Assembly (NCBI GenBank): GCA_023389745.1 | Contig: JAEWED010000215.1 | Span: 1-48,305, forward strand | Length of the DNA stretch: 48,305 nt | Reading direction: 5' to 3' | Source: Actinomycetes bacterium | GTDB taxonomy: Bacteria > Actinomycetota > Acidimicrobiia > Acidimicrobiales > Microtrichaceae | Part shown: piece after piece, positions 46,577 through 48,305 of the stretch | How positions within the stretch are numbered: the stretch's first letter is position 1 | Layout of the letters: every line of letters begins with the position of its first letter | The notes under the pieces: generated by a model | Seen by the model: only the letters and a program-made list of their open reading frames with translations | Told to the model about the DNA's origin: nothing | Database searches by the model: none | Translations under genes and position numbers: made by a program

Positions 46577-47472
46577 CGTCCTGGCTGCCAGCGCAGCAGT
46601 CGTCGTTCGAGGGAGCGCACGAGTGCGTCGGACAGCAGGCCGAGCACCGCGTAGGTGACCAGTCCGACGACGATCACGTCGGTCTGGATGAAGACCTGCG
46701 CTCTGGTCATCAGGTAGCCGATGCCGCTCGTCGCGTTGATCTGCTCGGCGAAGACCAGCAGCAGCCAGGCGATGGCGGTCGCGAGTCGGAGCCCGACCAG
46801 GAAGCCCGGAAGGGCTCCCGGCAGGACGACGCGGCGCACGAGCTGGCGGCGGTTCAGTCCGACCACGTCGGCGAGCTCGCGGTAGCGGGGATCGAGCGAC
46901 TTCATCGCCGCGCTCGTGTTCACGTAGACGGGGAAGGCGACGCCGAGCACGATCAGCGACACCTTCACGGTCTCGCCGACGCCGAGCCAGACCACCAGCA
47001 GCGGCTGCAGGGCGATGATCGGCACGAAGCGCAGCATCTGCACGTTGGCGTCGACCAGGTTGTCGCCGAGTCGGGACAGCCCCGAGATCAGCGCGAGGGC
47101 CGTACCGATCGGGATGCCGATCGCCATGCCCCACAGCACCCGCTGCAGCGACGCCCACAGCGAGCTGCCGAGGGTGCCGTCGCGGACCAGGTCGGCGCCC
47201 GCGGTGAGCACCGTCGACGGTCCCGCGAGGATGTCCGGAGCGATCCACCCGAGGCGGGAGGCGGTCTCCCACAGGGCGAACAGCAGCACGACGCCGAGCA
47301 GGCGCTCGACGCCCTTCGGGACGAGGCGGCGACGCGTCGGTCGTTCGGCGGTGTCGGCACGGCCGACGGGAAGGGCGACGAGACCGGCGGGAGCTGCGAC
47401 GGCGAGCTCCGCCTCGGAGTACGCCTCGTGCAGGTTCGCCTGGACCTGCACCGGCGTGACGAGGTCGGTCAT
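46573..47472 (-). CDS. ssuC: Sulfonate ABC transporter permease
   Basis: A 299-residue BPD-type inner-membrane permease. A cytoplasmic N-terminal extension of about 55 residues precedes six transmembrane helices. It has the family motif LWETASRLGWIAPDILAGPSTVL at the first periplasmic loop and the coupling segment DPRYRELADVVGLNRRQLVRRVVLPGALPGFLVGLRLATAIAWLLLV (EAA loop, with G-x9-LPG). INATSGIGYLMTRAQVFIQTDVIVVGL follows. Its ATG overlaps the binding protein stop (ATGA). The order A-C-B-TauD-SsuD supports a sulfonate rather than nitrate substrate. Confidence 0.9.
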   Translation of the reverse strand: MTDLVTPVQVQANLHEAYSEAELAVAAPAGLVALPVGRADTAERPTRRRLVPKGVERLLGVVLLFALWETASRLGWIAPDILAGPSTVLTAGADLVRDGTLGSSLWASLQRVLWGMAIGIPIGTALALISGLSRLGDNLVDANVQMLRFVPIIALQPLLVVWLGVGETVKVSLIVLGVAFPVYVNTSAAMKSLDPRYRELADVVGLNRRQLVRRVVLPGALPGFLVGLRLATAIAWLLLVFAEQINATSGIGYLMTRAQVFIQTDVIVVGLVTYAVLGLLSDALVRSLERRLLRWQPGR

Positions 47473-48305
47473 CCGGCGGCCTCCTCGAACTCCTTCTTCA
47501 CCAGCTCGTTGAAGCGGGTGTCGAACTCCTTGCTGGTGTCGAGCGCGACGGGGATCTGACCCGCGGCGTGGAAGCGGTCGGCGAGCGCCTGCTGGGGCTC
47601 ACCGATCTGGCCGGGCAGCTCGAAGAAGGTGGTCCGGCCGGTGCTCTGCGCGAGCTCGGCGGCACGTTCGGGGCTCAGGCCGTACTGCTTCGCGAAGACC
47701 GAGTCGGCGAGGGCCTGGCGGTTGTCGCCGAGCCAGCGGAAGGCCCGGACCAGTCGGGTGACGTAGTCGGCGAGGGCCGCCGAGGTGCCGTCGTCCTCGA
47801 GCGCCTCGCGTGCGGCGATGAGGAACGAGGCACGGTCGGTGAGGTCGTTGGCGGGGATGGCGACCCGGCCGCCGGGGGTGTCGGTCACGAACTGGCTGAT
47901 CAGCGGCTCGGTCGAGATGCCGGCGTCCGCGGAGCCGCCCTTGATCGTGGACGAGACCTGAATGATCGGCACGTCGACGGTCGTGATGTCCTCGGGCGAC
48001 AGGCCCGCCTCGTCGAGGCCGGTGAGCACCGCGGCCTCGGCCGAGGTGCCGCGCTGGTAGGCGACGCGCTTGCCCGACAGGTCGGCCCAGTCCTCGATGT
48101 CGGGGTCGGAGGTGATGAGGCCGCCGAGGCCCCGCTCGGGTGCCCAGCCGGCGATCGCTGCGATCTGCTGGTCGGCGGCCTGGGCGAAGATCAGCGGAGT
48201 GCTGGCGGTGAAGCCGGCGTCGAGCGCTCCGCCCTGGAATGCCTGCAGCATCGGCGGCCCGCCCACGAAGTTGGCGTACTCGAGGGTGTAGGGCAGGCCC
48301 TGGTC
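47469..48305 (-). CDS. ssuA: Sulfonate ABC transporter substrate-binding protein (partial)
   Basis: The C-terminal 278 residues of an SsuA/TauA-type periplasmic binding protein. The N-terminus with its signal peptide lies beyond the right edge, and the frame is open to the last base. The visible part shows FVGGPPMLQAFQGGALDAGFTASTPLIFAQA (family loop near the ligand), WADLSGKRVAYQRGTSAEAAVL, IKGGSADAGISTEPLISQF and the C-lobe helices. The pattern is that of the NMT1/SsuA superfamily, so nitrate, taurine or thiamine-precursor binding are alternatives. The downstream tauD and ssuD genes favour organosulfonates. It is the first gene of the operon seen here. Confidence 0.85.
   Translation of the reverse strand, partial: DQGLPYTLEYANFVGGPPMLQAFQGGALDAGFTASTPLIFAQAADQQIAAIAGWAPERGLGGLITSDPDIEDWADLSGKRVAYQRGTSAEAAVLTGLDEAGLSPEDITTVDVPIIQVSSTIKGGSADAGISTEPLISQFVTDTPGGRVAIPANDLTDRASFLIAAREALEDDGTSAALADYVTRLVRAFRWLGDNRQALADSVFAKQYGLSPERAAELAQSTGRTTFFELPGQIGEPQQALADRFHAAGQIPVALDTSKEFDTRFNELVKKEFEEAAG

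Overview
This is GC-rich DNA (roughly 70% G+C by eye) from an actinobacterium. HtaA-type heme proteins beside hmuTUV, a mycobacterium-like BVMO/SDR/acyl-CoA dehydrogenase cluster, F420-type luciferase-fold oxidoreductases, DUF6325/SHOCT pairs and many leaderless genes with TANNNT -10 boxes suggest Actinomycetota, possibly Acidimicrobiia. That placement is inference. No rRNA, tRNA, CRISPR array, integrase or insertion sequence is visible.

Layout. 1-5081: the tail of a glycine-rich protein, a GyrI-like protein, a small conserved protein, a MalY/PatB C-S lyase, a class III CoA-transferase and an HMG-CoA lyase. 5130-13321: an apparent heme-acquisition locus. It has two HtaA-domain proteins, a neocarzinostatin-like anchored surface protein, a WxL-interacting-protein-like (DUF916) membrane protein and the ABC importer HmuTUV. 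Two palindromes overlap its promoters. 13340-14087: a yybP-ykoY manganese riboswitch in front of a UPF0016 Mn exporter. 14160-18312: a small membrane protein, PPK2, a DUF6325/SHOCT pair, a heme-binding CxxCH protein, DHFR and thymidylate synthase. 18361-21358: an alkyl-DHAP-synthase-like flavoprotein translationally coupled to a stand-alone LigD polymerase domain and a cysteine-rich protein. 21493-26849: a lipoprotein, a sulfatase, a CoA-transferase and a GHMP kinase.

26877-32264 is a TetR-controlled lipid/ketone oxidation cluster: a PF10118 diiron-type protein, a Baeyer-Villiger monooxygenase joined in frame to an SDR, and an acyl-CoA dehydrogenase. A 311-bp gene-free stretch packed with hairpins follows. 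32576-39874 holds a second TetR regulator, a serine hydrolase lipoprotein, threonine dehydratase and scattered enzymes. 39899-42868 is a WYL regulator divergent from a two-gene ABC exporter. 43498 to the right edge is a sulfonate-utilisation operon (ssuA-ssuC-ssuB-tauD-ssuD order on the minus strand), cut by the window end.

Three window-wide patterns stand out. At least ten genes begin 6-8 nt after a TANNNT hexamer with no ribosome binding site. Short 15-21 bp tandem duplications occur at many gene boundaries and inside gene termini. Several terminator-like hairpins include the stop codon itself. The most interesting candidate system is the heme locus, in which an HtaA domain is fused to a WxL-like module next to a WxL-interacting-protein-like partner.
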